Assembly (NCBI GenBank): GCA_963777095.1
Contig: CAVZOY010000004.1
Location: forward strand, 310,001-374,000
Direction of reading: 5' to 3'
DNA: 64,000 nucleotides
Origin: CAVZOY01 sp963777095
Lineage (GTDB): Bacteria; Actinomycetota; Actinomycetes; Mycobacteriales; Geodermatophilaceae
Below, piece after piece: positions 26,141 through 35,294 of this stretch (position 1 is the stretch's first letter; each line of letters starts with the position of its first letter). The notes below the pieces were generated by a model. The model was not told the origin of the DNA. It did no database searches and was given only the letters and a program-made list of their open reading frames with translations. The translations under genes were made by a program, and so were the position numbers.

Positions 26141-26247
26141 GCGGGACGCCGTCCGACCGTGGTGCGGGGGTGCGCGGTCATCGGCGCGATCCTGTCATCC
26201 GCGCCCGACGGGCCGCGCGGACGGCGCCGAACCGGATCGCCGTCGGG

Positions 26248-27634
26248 TCACTCGACCAGGAGCACGTCCCGGTACGCCGGGTCGGCTCGGCTGCCGAAGG
26301 CGTAGCTGCCCGGCTGGTCGGGCGCCGCGAAGGTGACCAGCGCGTGGCCCGGGACGACGAGGTCGAAGGAGCCGTCGTCGGCAGTGATCGTGGCGTCGGT
26401 GTCGCTGCTGTTGAAGACGGTCACCGTCGAACCGGCGTCCACCGGCTGCGGGACGTGGAAGCGCGTGTCGTCGATCAGCACGCCGACGGAGAGCTCGCCG
26501 TGGTCGTGGCCGGCCATCGGGTCGGATTCCGGCTCCGCCGCGGACGGCGTCGTCGGACCGGGGGAGCCGGACGCCGATGCGGGCGGCGGGGAGCCGGCGA
26601 GCGCGACCGCCACGGCCACGGTCGCCAGCAGGACGGCGACCTCGACGACGGCGAAGCGGCGGAAGGCGCCGGGTCGGCCCTCGCGGAGCCAGCGGCAGGG
26701 TGCGGCGCCGGTGCCAGAGCCCGAACCCGCCGAGGACGACCAGTGCGGCGGTCTTGACCATCAGCAGCGCGCCGTAGCCGGTGCCCAGGGCCGCGGCGAG
26801 GCCGTCGGTGCTCGATCCCAGGACGACCCAGGCGGCCGTCATTCCGGTGCCGCCGACCACGACGAAGCAGCCCAGGGCCAGGGTCGAGAACCGGGTCGCC
26901 GCCGGACCGAGCACGTCGCGGCCCCGCGCGTGCAGCAGCAGGGCGGCCAGTCCACCGACCCACACCGAGGCGCCGAGCACGTGCGTGCCGAGCACGCTGA
27001 TCGCCAGCAGGTGGTCGCCCTCGGCCGCGGAGTGACCCGTCGTGACGACCGGCCCGACCACGCCGGCCGCCGCGAGCGCCAGCAGGGCCATGGCGTCGAA
27101 CGCCGTCCGGCAGCGCCGGGCGAGGAGGGCGACGACCGCGGCCAGCACGGTCACCATCGCGACGCTGCGTCCGGCGGGGAGGCCGACGAAGGTGCGCACC
27201 GAGTCGGCGGTCGGCGTCGTCCCGACCAGCCGGACGAGGGTGAGCGGGCCGGTGAGCAGCGTGGCGACCGCCCACGCCAGTGCCCAGCCCGAGGCGGCGC
27301 GGACCGATCGGCGACCGGCGTCCGGCAGCGCCGGACCGGAGACCGGCACGAGGAACGCGGCGAGGACGAGCGTCCCGACGGTGCCGACGGCGGCGAGCCG
27401 CGCGGCGAAGGTGGCCACCGGCAGCATCCAGTCGACCAGCGGGCCGGCCTGCGGCAGTCCCGGTGCGACGCGCGCCGGCAGGCTGCCGCCGACGACCAGC
27501 GCGAGGACCAGGACCGCGAGCAACGCGGTGCCGGCCGCGACGACCAGCGCCGCGGTGGGCCTGGCCGTTCGGGGGACGGCCGTCGTCGCCGTCCCGGTGT
27601 CCGGCGGCGCCGACGGGGGCCGGACGACGGTCAC
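26248..27634 (-). CDS. copD: CopD-family copper membrane protein with degenerate C-terminal cupredoxin-like domain (frameshifted)
   Basis: Eight or so membrane segments form the CopD domain, including LAISVLGTHVLGASVWVGGL, with the His residues expected for CopD, and FVVVGGTGMTAAWVVLGSS. A frameshift near 26690 separates this from the last segment (VEVAVLLATVAVAVALAGSP) and an outside domain of about 110 residues. That domain reads like a cupredoxin (STVTVFNSSDTDATITADDG, GSFDLVVPGHALVTFAAPD, QPGSYAFGSRADPAYRDVLL), but the usual copper ligands (His before T-V-T, the Cys and His near the end) are absent. The GTG at 27634 overlaps the copC stop by 4 bases. Copper uptake or delivery to secreted enzymes is the known role of CopCD. 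Confidence 0.82.
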
Positions 27635-28206
27635 GACCGCCGGCGGAGCTGCCGGACGGCGACCAGCACCGCGACCAGGAGGACGACCGCCGCACCTCCG
27701 CCGATCCACATGCCCGACGACGAGTCGGTGGAGCTCGTGGCCGACGCCTCGCCGACGACCGTCGCCGCCTCCGAGCTCATCGCATTCGCCGACGCCGAGG
27801 CGCCGCCGGCGACGGTGAACGAGAACTCGTCCGACAGCGGGTGCCCGTCGGCGGAGGTCGCCCGCCACTCGACCGTGTAGTCGCCGGCCGGCAGGTCGGG
27901 GGTCAACGGCTGCACCACTCCGGTGCCGTCGACCTGCACGGGCCCGTCCACGACGGACGTGCCGTCGGATGCGGTCACCGCGACCTGGGTGCCGAGCTCC
28001 TGGATGGCCCCGCTGAACTGCAGCTCGATCTCGGTCGGCGCGGCATCGAGCGTCGCGCCGGCGTCGGGGGAGGAGCCGACGAGCGCGTCGTGGGCCCGGG
28101 CGGCGGACATGCCCGCCGCCAGCAGCCCAGCGTCGCGAGGCAGGTCGCCACGAGGACTGCGAGGCCACGGCGGGCCGCGGTCAGCGGTGGGCGGTCGACG
28201 GCGCAT
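27631..28206 (-). CDS. copC: CopC-domain secreted copper-binding protein with C-terminal membrane anchor (frameshifted in signal peptide)
   Basis: The mature protein begins with the classic CopC pattern ARAHDALVGSSPDAGATL, where the first His after signal cleavage binds Cu(II), and continues with PTEIELQFSGAIQELGTQVA and a second His in SADGHPLSDEFSFTV. A Ser/Ala-rich stalk and one membrane segment (MWIGGGAAVVLLVAVLVAV) with a basic tail follow. The signal peptide (LTAARRGLAVLVATCLATL) is in another frame; the frames join near 28185 and 28125, each needing a single-base change. The start is the ATG at 28206 (MRRRP). The gene overlaps copD by 4 bases, so the pair is translated together. Confidence 0.83.
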   Translation of the reverse strand: MRRRPPTADRGPPWPRSPRGDLPRDAGLLAAGMSAARAHDALVGSSPDAGATLDAAPTEIELQFSGAIQELGTQVAVTASDGTSVVDGPVQVDGTGVVQPLTPDLPAGDYTVEWRATSADGHPLSDEFSFTVAGGASASANAMSSEAATVVGEASATSSTDSSSGMWIGGGAAVVLLVAVLVAVRQLRRRS

Positions 28207-28576
28207 GCCCGGCATTCGTCCGCACGCTCCTCTGGATGTCGCCTCTCTCCGGATGTCGCCGCCCACTCGATCAGCCTGACGGCTGGGGGCTTCTCCTGCT
28301 GACCGTCACACGCGTCTGTCTGTGGCACAACCGTTATGTCCACGATCGAGTTGCGCGCGTTTGAAGTGAACCGATCTGGGCATCCGCAGCGAACGACGTG
28401 CGTGGACGGCACGAGGAGCGATCCGCCAGCCGGGGGACCCGTTCGTCGAGGAGCCCCTTCCCGGCTTCGTCCACGGGGTGCGCCCCATGCGCGCGCCTGC
28501 TCCACCGGAGGCGCACCGACGTCTCCGGGACGCCCTCGCCTCCCGGCGGAGGGGTCGAGACTCGAGGAGGAGTCCC
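28207..28576. promoter_or_regulatory. Divergent intergenic region between copC and the CHRD gene
   Basis: These 370 bases hold no convincing gene. They must contain the promoters of the minus-strand copC-copD pair and of the plus-strand CHRD gene. GAGGAGG at about 28564-28570 is the ribosome binding site of the latter. I could not single out -35/-10 boxes with confidence. Confidence 0.5.
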
Positions 28577-29339
28577 TTGCGCAAGGCATTCGCACTTCCG
28601 ACCGTGGCCATCGCCGCGGCTGTGTTCCCGCTCCTGACCATGTCGGCCGCTCAGGCCGCTGACGGCAGCTTCCAGGCCGATCTGTCCGCGCTGAACGAGT
28701 CCGGTGTCTCCGGCACCGGCATGGTGACCCTGGAGGGCAACCAGGCCACCGTCATGATCGAGGCGAGCGGCCTGGTCGAGGGCGCTCCCCACGCGCAGCA
28801 CTTCCACATCGGCGCCGAGGGCACCTGCCCGACCGACGCCGACGACTCCGACGGTGACGGCTTCGTCAGCGTGACCGAGGGTGCGCCGTTCTACGGCGAC
28901 ATCGGCGCCTCGCTGACCACCGAGGGCGACACCAGCCCGGACAGCGGCCTGGCCGTCGACCGCTTCCCGACCGACGGTGACGATCGTCTACGAGCGGACC
29001 TTCGAGGTCAGCGACGACGTCCACGCCGCCTTCGACGAGGGCACGGCGGTGCTCGTGCTGCACGGCGTCGACAAGGACGGCAGCGGCACCTACGACGGCG
29101 ACGTCATGAGCGACCTCGACCCGTCGCTGCCGATGGAGGCCACCGCGCCGGCCGCCTGCGGCGCGTTCGCCGCGGCGCAGATGGGTGCCATGCCGGCGGG
29201 CGGCGCCGAGACCGGTGCCGGTGGCACCGCGGGCGTCGAGCAGTCGGCTGCCATCGGCGTGGGTGCTGTCGCGCTCGCCGGTGCCGCTGCTGCCGGTGCC
29301 GTGGCCTACCGCCGTCGTTCGGCCGGCGAGCAGGCCTGA
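28577..29339 (+). CDS. Secreted CHRD-like surface protein with C-terminal sorting-type signal (frameshifted)
   Basis: The start is a TTG at 28577, about 7 bases after a strong GAGGAGG. A signal peptide (VAIAAAVFPLLTMSAAQA) is followed by a CHRD-like beta domain (DLSALNESGVSGTGMVTLEG, MIEASGLVEGAPHAQHFHIG). The frame breaks near 28978; dropping one G gives VTIVYERTFEVSDDVHAAFD and continues to the stop. The C-terminus reads MPAGGAETGAGGTAGVEQ, then a hydrophobic stretch and RRRSAGEQA, the layout of a cell-wall sorting signal with AETG in place of LPxTG. A class F sortase gene lies 100 bases downstream, which supports surface anchoring. CHRD domains have no established catalytic function. Confidence 0.78.
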
Positions 29340-29347
29340 CCTGACGT

Positions 29348-29386
29348 CCGCGCCGCGCGGGGTGCCGGAACCTCCGCGCGGCGCGG
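29348..29386 (+). terminator. Rho-independent terminator after the CHRD gene
   Basis: A perfect 13-bp GC stem (CCGCGCCGCGCGG at 29348-29360 with its complement at 29374-29386) around a 13-base loop is followed by GCTCTCTTTCTCT. It lies 8 bases after the stop and separates the CHRD gene from the sortase gene, which therefore probably has its own promoter or depends on read-through. Confidence 0.8.
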
Positions 29387-29442
29387 GCTCTCTTTCTCTG
29401 CCCCTACCGCGGCCCTGACCCCGCCGCTTCCCAGGAGGAACC

Positions 29443-30139
29443 GTGATCGACCGCTCCGCGCCCGGCGTCCGCACGTGGGCCGTGCTCTCGGCCGTACTCG
29501 CTGTCGTCGCGGTGGTGGCGCTCGTCATCGCCCTGACCGGACAGCAGCGTGCGCCGCAGGTGGCGGCCGTGACGGACGACCCCGCGCCGACGCCGTCGGA
29601 CTCGGTTCCGGCACCGTCCTCGTCATCACCCTCGGAGTCGGCACCGCCGCCGTCCGAGCCTCCTGCCGACGACGTCGCCGAGCCCGTCTCGCTGGCCATT
29701 CCGGCGATCGACGTGCAGACCGACCTGATGACCCTGGGTCTGAACGGTGACGGCAGCGTCGAGGTGCCGCCGCTGCAGCGGGACGACGAGGCCGGCTGGT
29801 ACGAGCCGAGGGCCCGAGCCGGGCGCCGTCGGTCCCGCGACGATCCTCGGTCACGTGGACTCGGCCGAGTGGGGACCCGGCGTCTTCTTCGACCTCGGCG
29901 CGATGGAGTCCGGCGACGAGATCTCGGTGACCCGTGCCGACGGGACGGTGGCCGTGTTCGCCGTCGACCGGGTCGAGCGGCACCGGAAGGACGACTTCCC
30001 GAGCATCGAGGTCTACGGCAACACCGACGATCCGCAGCTGCGACTGATCACCTGCGGCGGGGCCTTCGACGCCGGCGCGCGCAGCTACGAGGACAACGTG
30101 ATCGTGTTCGCCTCGCTCGTGGACACCCGCGCCGCCTGA
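29443..30139 (+). CDS. Class F sortase (frameshifted)
   Basis: A membrane-anchored transpeptidase. After a GTG start comes one N-terminal membrane segment (AVLSAVLAVVAVVALVIAL), a Pro/Ser-rich stalk and the sortase barrel (VSLAIPAIDVQTDLMTLGL). The frame breaks near 29808 (one extra A in CCGAGGGCCC) and resumes as GPEPGAVGPATILGHVDSAE. The catalytic His is in TILGHVD, the Cys in RLITCGGAFD and the Arg probably in GARSYEDNV. Length after repair (about 231 residues) suits class F, which is common in actinobacteria and poorly defined in substrate. The AETG-bearing CHRD protein just upstream is the obvious candidate substrate, by inference. Confidence 0.87.
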
Positions 30140-30152
30140 TCGTCGGACGGTC

Positions 30153-30186
30153 CCGGCCCGGCCCGGCCCGGCACGGCCCGGCACGG
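30153..30186. repeat. Short GGCCC-type tandem repeat
   Basis: Four near-identical copies of a CCCGG/GGCAC unit follow the sortase stop, ending in GGCACGGG. This low-complexity GC tract may slow polymerase or simply be slippage-prone spacer. Nothing else is visible before the next gene at 30225. Confidence 0.55.
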
Positions 30187-30224
30187 GCAGGCCGGACGGC
30201 CCGCCGCGGTGGCACACTCGCGCC

Positions 30225-30865
30225 GTGGGCGGTTGCTGCGATCCCCGCGGGTGCGACCGGGTGTTCGGCCGGCGCTTCGCCCGCATGCGGGCCAGGCGGT
30301 ACCGCCGCCGTGGGCTGGATCGGACCGCTCGCCGCATGGTCGAGCTGCTGGCCGAGGCGGGGATCGACGGCGCCACCGTGCTGGAGATCGGCGGCGGCGT
30401 CGGCGAGATCCAGGTCGAGCTGCTCGAGCGGGGCGCCGCGTCGGCCACCAGCCTCGAGTTGTCGCCGGCCTACGACGCCGAGGCCGAGCGGCTGCTCGTC
30501 GAGAAGGGGCTGACAGGTCGCGTGCAGCGTCGGCTGGTCGACATCGCGGCCGAGCCGACCGCCGTGGAGCCGGCCGACGTGGTCGTCCTGCACCGGGTCG
30601 TGTGCTGCTATCCCGACTACGGGCGGCTGCTGGCGGCGGCGGCCGGACGCACCCGTCGGCACCTGGTCTTCAGCCATCCGCCGCGCAACGTCGTGTTCGC
30701 GGACGCTCGTGGGCACCCAGAACCTCTTCCTGCGGCTGGCCGGCAGCGAGTTCCGCGCGTTCACGCATCCGCCCGCGGCCATGCTCGCCGTGCTCGCGGA
30801 GAACGGCCTGGCGGTGCGGGCGACGCGGCGGATCCGTGTGGCGGGTCGTCGCACTGTCGCGCTGA
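30225..30865 (+). CDS. Class I SAM-dependent methyltransferase (frameshifted)
   Basis: A small Rossmann-fold methyltransferase. Motif I VLEIGGGVGEIQVELLERGA binds SAM, the acidic residue of motif II is in SLELSPAYD, and motif IV-like ADVVVLHRVVCCYPDYG follows. The N-terminus carries a Cys-rich GGCCDPRGC, seen in a group of actinobacterial methyltransferases. Two breaks (near 30702 and 30832, one extra base each) are repaired to give FADLVGTQNLFLRLAGSEFR and a C-terminus RSVWRVVALSR with the stop at 30865. About 212 residues. The substrate is unknown and neighbours give no hint. The GTG start at 30225 is weakly supported. Confidence 0.78.
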
Positions 30866-31004
30866 GCGCGCCACGGCAGAAGTGGGTCGGCAGGTCTGTC
30901 GCGGGACGCCGGCCCTCGTCTCGCTGCGACGAGACAACGCTGAGACGCCACAGCGGCTGGTGGGTAGGAGTAACCTCGATGAACGGTCGGCCGAACGCGA
31001 GCTA

Positions 31005-31460
31005 TCAGCCACCTTCGACGAGGCCATCCCATGACCACGCCGGAATCCGCATGCCCTCCGGCACGTCATCGGGGGACCGGTGGTACCGGTTCATCGTCTC
31101 GAAGGTCGCCCAGGCGAAGTAATCGCGCAGCACCGCCCGAACGGGATGTTCCTCACCGAATCCCACGTCGGTCAACGCTTGCTCGAAGCAAGCGACTGCG
31201 CGGTGGTTCATCTCGTCGTGGGGCCCGTTCCCGCTGTGCATGCGCACCACGGACGTCTCGTCACCGAAGGCATCGGTGTAGGAATGCGGGCCTCCGAGTG
31301 CCTCGGCCCAATAGGCGGCGAGTCGCGGAACGTGGTGACGGCTGAATCCATGGCTGAAGGCATGACTCACGACCTCGTCGGCCATCACGCGGTCATGCCA
31401 TGCGGCGGCCAGGCGCTCGAGGCCCGCTCTGCCGCCGGCAGCCTCGTAGACAGTCGCCAT
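31005..31460 (-). CDS. Group II truncated haemoglobin-like globin
   Basis: A 151-residue globin of the 2-over-2 type. The N-terminal GGRAGLERLAAAWHDRVMAD and VSHAFSHGFSRHHVPRLAAY match helices A-E of truncated haemoglobins. The proximal His is probably in DEMNHRAVACFEQAL (helix F), and AVLRDYFAWATFETMNRYH is typical of helices G-H. Actinobacterial relatives bind O2 and NO and are linked to nitrosative stress. The ATG at 31460 is near the frame limit, and the gene stands alone, in the opposite orientation to the methyltransferase upstream. Confidence 0.85.
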   Translation of the reverse strand: MATVYEAAGGRAGLERLAAAWHDRVMADEVVSHAFSHGFSRHHVPRLAAYWAEALGGPHSYTDAFGDETSVVRMHSGNGPHDEMNHRAVACFEQALTDVGFGEEHPVRAVLRDYFAWATFETMNRYHRSPDDVPEGMRIPAWSWDGLVEGG

Positions 31461-31536
31461 ATCGGGCAGTCTGACAGGGCACCAGCACTGCTAGGAACGA
31501 CGATTCCGGCTCGGGCCTAGCGCAGCGGAGTGCGAC

Positions 31537-33015
31537 TCACGGCCCGAAGGTGAACGACGTGTGCGCGCCGCCGCTGCTGTTCGAGTTCCGCAGGAACCAC
31601 GAATCGCCGCGCACCACGCCCGGCGTCGTGTCGCCGTCGCCGTCCCAGTCGCCGGTGACCAGCCGGTCGGTCGACGCCCCGTACGTGATCGTCAGCTTGC
31701 CGCTGGAGGCGGCGTTCGAGTCGCGCAGGTGCCACGTCGTCCCGGAGATGGCCCCGGGGGTCGTCGTCCCGTCGCCGTTCCAGTCGCCGGTCACCGGCCG
31801 GTAGCCGGAGCCGAAGGTCAGCACGGTCTTGTCGCTCGTCGCGGCGTTGGTGGCCCGCAGGTGCCAGGTGCCTCCGGGCGTGACGACGCCCGGAGTCGTG
31901 ATCCCGTCGCCGTTCCAGTCGCCGGCCACCGCCTTGTACGAGCTCGAGCCGAAGGTCAGCGTCGTGCGACCGGTGTCGCCGGGGGTGTTGGTGTTCTTCA
32001 GGTACCAGGTGCTGCCGCGGACGACGCCCGGGGTGTCGACGCCGTCGCCGTTCCAGTCGCCGACGACCGCCCGGTCGTACGAGTAGCCGAAGTTCAGAAT
32101 GATGTCCGCCGGCCCGCTGGAGTTGCTGTTGCGGAGGTACCAGGTGCCGCCGCGGACGACGCCAGGGGTGTCGAGGCCGTCGCCGTCCCAGTCGCCCGTG
32201 ACCGGCCGGACCGCCTGCCGGCCCAGCAGGTCGACGAAGGTGTACCCGCGGTCGCGGTAGTAGGTGATGATCCGCGGCAGTGCGGCCAGCGTCGATGCCG
32301 AACCGTCGGGCTGGCTGTGCATGAGGATCACGGGGTGGGTCTGGCTGCCACCGGCCTGCGCCCGCGACACGATGAGGTTGGTCCAGGCGGTGGTCCCCGA
32401 CGGTGGCGCCTCCCAGTCGCCCGTGTCGACCGACCAGTTCCACACCGACATCCCGCGCGACTGGGCCAGGCTCAGCGTCGTGCTGTTGTAGGCGCCGTAC
32501 GGCGGCCGGAACACGCAGGGGGAGTCTCCGACGATCGACCGCTGCTGCGCCGAGGCCCGGTCCATCTCCGCTGCCTGTCCGGCCGACGACAGTCCCGTCA
32601 TGTCCGGGTGGGACCACGAGTGGTTGCCGAGCAGGTAGTCCTGCGAGTGCAGCGCGCTCACGACCTCCGGCCGCACCGTCATGTTCACGCCGATGTCGAA
32701 GAAGGTGGCGGCCACACCGGCGTCCTCGAGCACCCGCAGCATCGCGGTGGTGTGCGGGCCGGGGCCGTCGTCGAAGGTCAGCGCAACGGTCTTGCCGCTG
32801 CCGGGCGCCGAGGTGCGAACGCCGGATCCGGCGGGTGGGCAGGTGACCGCCAGGGCGGAGGCGACGTCGTCCGGCGGGTCCACGGTGGACGGGTCGACCG
32901 CGAGGACGTCGGACAGGGGCGGTCGCGGATCCGGCGCCGCCTGTGCCGGCGGCAGCACGAGCGCCCACGCGAGGAGCGCACCACCCGCCGCGAACCCGAA
33001 GCTGCGCCGTCGCAT
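31537..33015 (-). CDS. Secreted polysaccharide deacetylase with five C-terminal GDWDGDG-type repeats
   Basis: A 492-residue secreted protein. A signal peptide ends near residue 26 (LVLPPAQA). The NodB domain (about 70-270) has the catalytic Asp in ALTFDDGPGPHT, the metal His pair in LLGNHSWSHPDMTG, the RPPYGAYN motif and a late VILMHSQPDG. Five repeats of about 43 residues follow, each built as GDW(D/N)GDG, then TPGVVRG, a TWYLRNSN-like strand and a (T/N)FG ending. These resemble FG-GAP/VCBS-like beta-propeller blades with an acidic calcium-type loop. The enzyme likely removes acetyl groups from a cell-wall or extracellular polysaccharide, with the repeats acting as a binding or spacer domain. 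The frame is intact and the start ATG is clear. Confidence 0.9.
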   Translation of the reverse strand: MRRRSFGFAAGGALLAWALVLPPAQAAPDPRPPLSDVLAVDPSTVDPPDDVASALAVTCPPAGSGVRTSAPGSGKTVALTFDDGPGPHTTAMLRVLEDAGVAATFFDIGVNMTVRPEVVSALHSQDYLLGNHSWSHPDMTGLSSAGQAAEMDRASAQQRSIVGDSPCVFRPPYGAYNSTTLSLAQSRGMSVWNWSVDTGDWEAPPSGTTAWTNLIVSRAQAGGSQTHPVILMHSQPDGSASTLAALPRIITYYRDRGYTFVDLLGRQAVRPVTGDWDGDGLDTPGVVRGGTWYLRNSNSSGPADIILNFGYSYDRAVVGDWNGDGVDTPGVVRGSTWYLKNTNTPGDTGRTTLTFGSSSYKAVAGDWNGDGITTPGVVTPGGTWHLRATNAATSDKTVLTFGSGYRPVTGDWNGDGTTTPGAISGTTWHLRDSNAASSGKLTITYGASTDRLVTGDWDGDGDTTPGVVRGDSWFLRNSNSSGGAHTSFTFGP

Positions 33016-33118
33016 CGCCGCTCACCGAGCCCCTCGATCCGGCGGGACCCACGCCCCCGGGACGCCGACGATCCGCCCGACGCCGCTCCGCGACAAGGGT
33101 TTCCGGCACGGGATCGGC

Positions 33119-33355
33119 TCAGCGCAGCAGCATGCCCTTGCGCCAGACGACCCCCGTCACGCTGTGCCAGGTGGTCGGCCCGAACACCCGCTCCACGCGG
33201 CTCTCGCCGTGCTCGTCGATCAGCACGATGAGCTCGCCGCCCGAGCCGACGTGGTACCCGTAGGAACCGCCGCGTTCGACGGGCAGGTCGGCGTCCTCGA
33301 ACCGGACATCGGGTCCGCCGTCCGGATCGCCGTGCAGGACCACGTGCACGCTCAT
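33119..33355 (-). CDS. Small conserved-looking protein coupled to the phosphatase gene
   Basis: A 78-residue protein (MSVHVVLHGDPDGGPDVRFE, ending VWRKGMLLR) with alternating hydrophobic and polar residues, suggesting a small beta-rich fold. Its ATG lies inside the stop of the upstream alkaline-phosphatase-like gene (ATGA overlap at 33352-33355), so it is almost certainly translated by coupling. No signal peptide or motif is recognised. It may modulate or accompany the hydrolase; function unknown. Confidence 0.7.
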   Translation of the reverse strand: MSVHVVLHGDPDGGPDVRFEDADLPVERGGSYGYHVGSGGELIVLIDEHGESRVERVFGPTTWHSVTGVVWRKGMLLR

Positions 33356-34383
33356 GCGACGTCGAGCGTCTGGGTGGGGTTGATCCGGCTGCCGGGAACG
33401 GCGCCCAGACCGAGCAGCTCGGTGACGAGGTTGCCGGCCTCGGCGTTGCGGATCGGCTGCGGAGCGGCGGCGTACGTCGGTCGCGACGTCCCCGGGTTCG
33501 CCCGATCGGGGTTGAGCGCGTACAGGTCGCCACCGGCGTCCACGCCGGCGCCCCACGCGAAGAACGGGATCGTGTAGTTCACCGCCCGGGTGGCGTCCGC
33601 GTGGGAGGTGCCCAGCCCACCGTGGTCGGAGGTGACGACCACGACCGTCGACGCCCGCAGCGACGGGCTGCCCGCGATCGCGTCCAGCAGCCGGCCGATC
33701 ATCCGATCGGTGTTGGTCACCTCGTTCAGGTAGGCGCCGCTCATGTATCCCTGCGCGTGGCCGACGCCGTCCGGACCGCGGTAGTGGATCATCGAGAGGT
33801 CCCTCGGCGCCGTGCGCAGCGAGGAGATCAGTGCGTCGGTGAGCACGCTCGGCGTCGCCCGGCGGTAGAGGTCGATCTTGTCGCGCCCGTTGTTGACGCC
33901 GGTCCGGTCGACGGCGCCGTACGTGCCGTTCCAGCTGCGGTCGAGGAAGTCGAACTTCTCCTTGCCGGCGTACAGGGCGGTGGACCCGCCGTTGTCGTGG
34001 ACGACGTCGAAGGCACTCGCCACGTACGTCCCCGCGCGCGCGTGGACGGTCGAGCCGTTGTCCTCGTTGAACGTGACCCGGTGCCCGCCGGTCGCGGTGA
34101 CCGGTCGCCCGGTGACCATCGAGGTGTGGTTCGGCAGCGTCTGCGTGGCCTCGTGGACCGTCCGGGCGTTCAGCGTGGACACGCCCTGGTCCATGAGCCG
34201 GTGGAAGGTCGGCGCCCCGGCGCGGCCCAGCTGGCGGATCGCGTCGGGATTGAGCCCGTCGACCGACACGAGGACGACGTGGTCGACCGTCGGTACGGCC
34301 GCGGCCGCCGGAGCGGGGGCTCCCGGGCCGGGGACCAGGCCGACGAGTACGGCAGCGATGACCGAGCCAAGGCGCAGGTGCAC
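33352..34383 (-). CDS. Secreted alkaline phosphatase/phosphodiesterase family protein
   Basis: A 343-residue exported hydrolase of the type I phosphodiesterase/nucleotide pyrophosphatase (alkaline phosphatase) superfamily. The signal peptide VIAAVLVGLVPGPGAPAPAA precedes the metal motif VDHVVLVSVDGLNPDAI. The nucleophile Thr sits in TQTLPNHTSMVTGR, and later metal ligands include YRGPDGVGHAQGY and VVVTSDHGGLGTSHAD. The start is the GTG at 34381-34383, supported by AAGGAG 9 bases upstream; longer in-frame extensions lack a signal peptide at the right place. The substrate (phosphodiester, phosphonate or nucleotide) is not evident. It forms a coupled pair with the 78-residue protein downstream. 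Confidence 0.86.
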   Translation of the reverse strand: MHLRLGSVIAAVLVGLVPGPGAPAPAAAAVPTVDHVVLVSVDGLNPDAIRQLGRAGAPTFHRLMDQGVSTLNARTVHEATQTLPNHTSMVTGRPVTATGGHRVTFNEDNGSTVHARAGTYVASAFDVVHDNGGSTALYAGKEKFDFLDRSWNGTYGAVDRTGVNNGRDKIDLYRRATPSVLTDALISSLRTAPRDLSMIHYRGPDGVGHAQGYMSGAYLNEVTNTDRMIGRLLDAIAGSPSLRASTVVVVTSDHGGLGTSHADATRAVNYTIPFFAWGAGVDAGGDLYALNPDRANPGTSRPTYAAAPQPIRNAEAGNLVTELLGLGAVPGSRINPTQTLDVA

Positions 34384-34550
34384 GGCGGAACTCCTTCGGG
34401 ACGACGGGCGCGCACAGGATCCGCTCTCGGACCCGCGCGCGCCATGGAAAGCGGCACCGGTACTCCGAATGGGACATCTGCACCATGTGGGCCCGCACGG
34501 CGGCCGGTGAGCATGTCGGCGCCCCATCCGCGTTCCCGGGAGGACCCGCC

Positions 34551-35289
34551 ATGACCGCCACCGCGCCGCCCGCCCCCGTCGCCCGGACGGGTACCGCACC
34601 GCCGTGGAGCCGCGCACTGCGCCGGACCGCGGGGATCTGCCTGATCCTCGCCGGGCTGCTCAACGGCCTGCCGCAGTTCCTGCTCACCCTGCTGACCGGG
34701 GAGATGTCCTTCGACGAGCAGATCGCCTGGTCGGCGGGCGAACCGCTGCTGCACCGGCTGGAGCAGACGGTGCTGCTGCTGAGCTCGCTCGTGATGCTCC
34801 CGGGCCTGCTCGGCGTGGCCCACGTTCCGGTACTCCGCACGTCGGCTGACGGCGGTTGCCGTGCCGCTCGTGGTCTGGGGCATGTGGGGCTTCGGCAACG
34901 TCCTCGCGATGGGGTACGTCAGCGGCACCGTCGCACCGTCGGTGCTGGGCGTCGGCGACGCCGTCCGGCTGAACGACGGTCTGGCCGGCGACCCCGGGGT
35001 CGTCCTCGCCGCGCTCCTGCCCCACCTGATCGGCAGCTTCCTCGGCCTGCTCCTGCTCGGCGTCGCGGCCTGGCGGGCCGGCTTCCCCAGGGCGGCGGTC
35101 GTGCTGATGGTCGCCTTCCTGCTGTGGGACTTCCTGCTCCCGCCGCTGGGCTCGATCGACCCGCACCTGCTGTTGGTCGTCGCCTGGGGATGGCTGGGCG
35201 TGCACCTCCTGCGCATGCCGGAGGCGACCTGGAACGGGTGGAACCGGGGAGCCGCCTCTGGCCAGGCCGCCGGACCGGCCGGATCCTGA
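34551..35289 (+). CDS. Six-helix membrane protein of unknown function (frameshifted)
   Basis: The ATG at 34551 follows GGGAGGAC. About six membrane segments are visible: AGICLILAGLLNGLPQFLL, QTVLLLSSLVMLPGLLGVAH, PLVVWGMWGFGNVLAMGYV, LLPHLIGSFLGLLLLGVAAW, VVLMVAFLLWDFLLPPLG and HLLLVVAWGWLGVHLL. A break near 34830 (one extra T in CACGTTCCGG) joins the first two segments to the rest. About 245 residues. I do not recognise a family. It ends 5 bases before the sensor kinase gene and reads in the same direction, so it is likely the first gene of an operon with the two-component system and chrA. Confidence 0.72.
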
Positions 35290-35294
35290 CTCCC

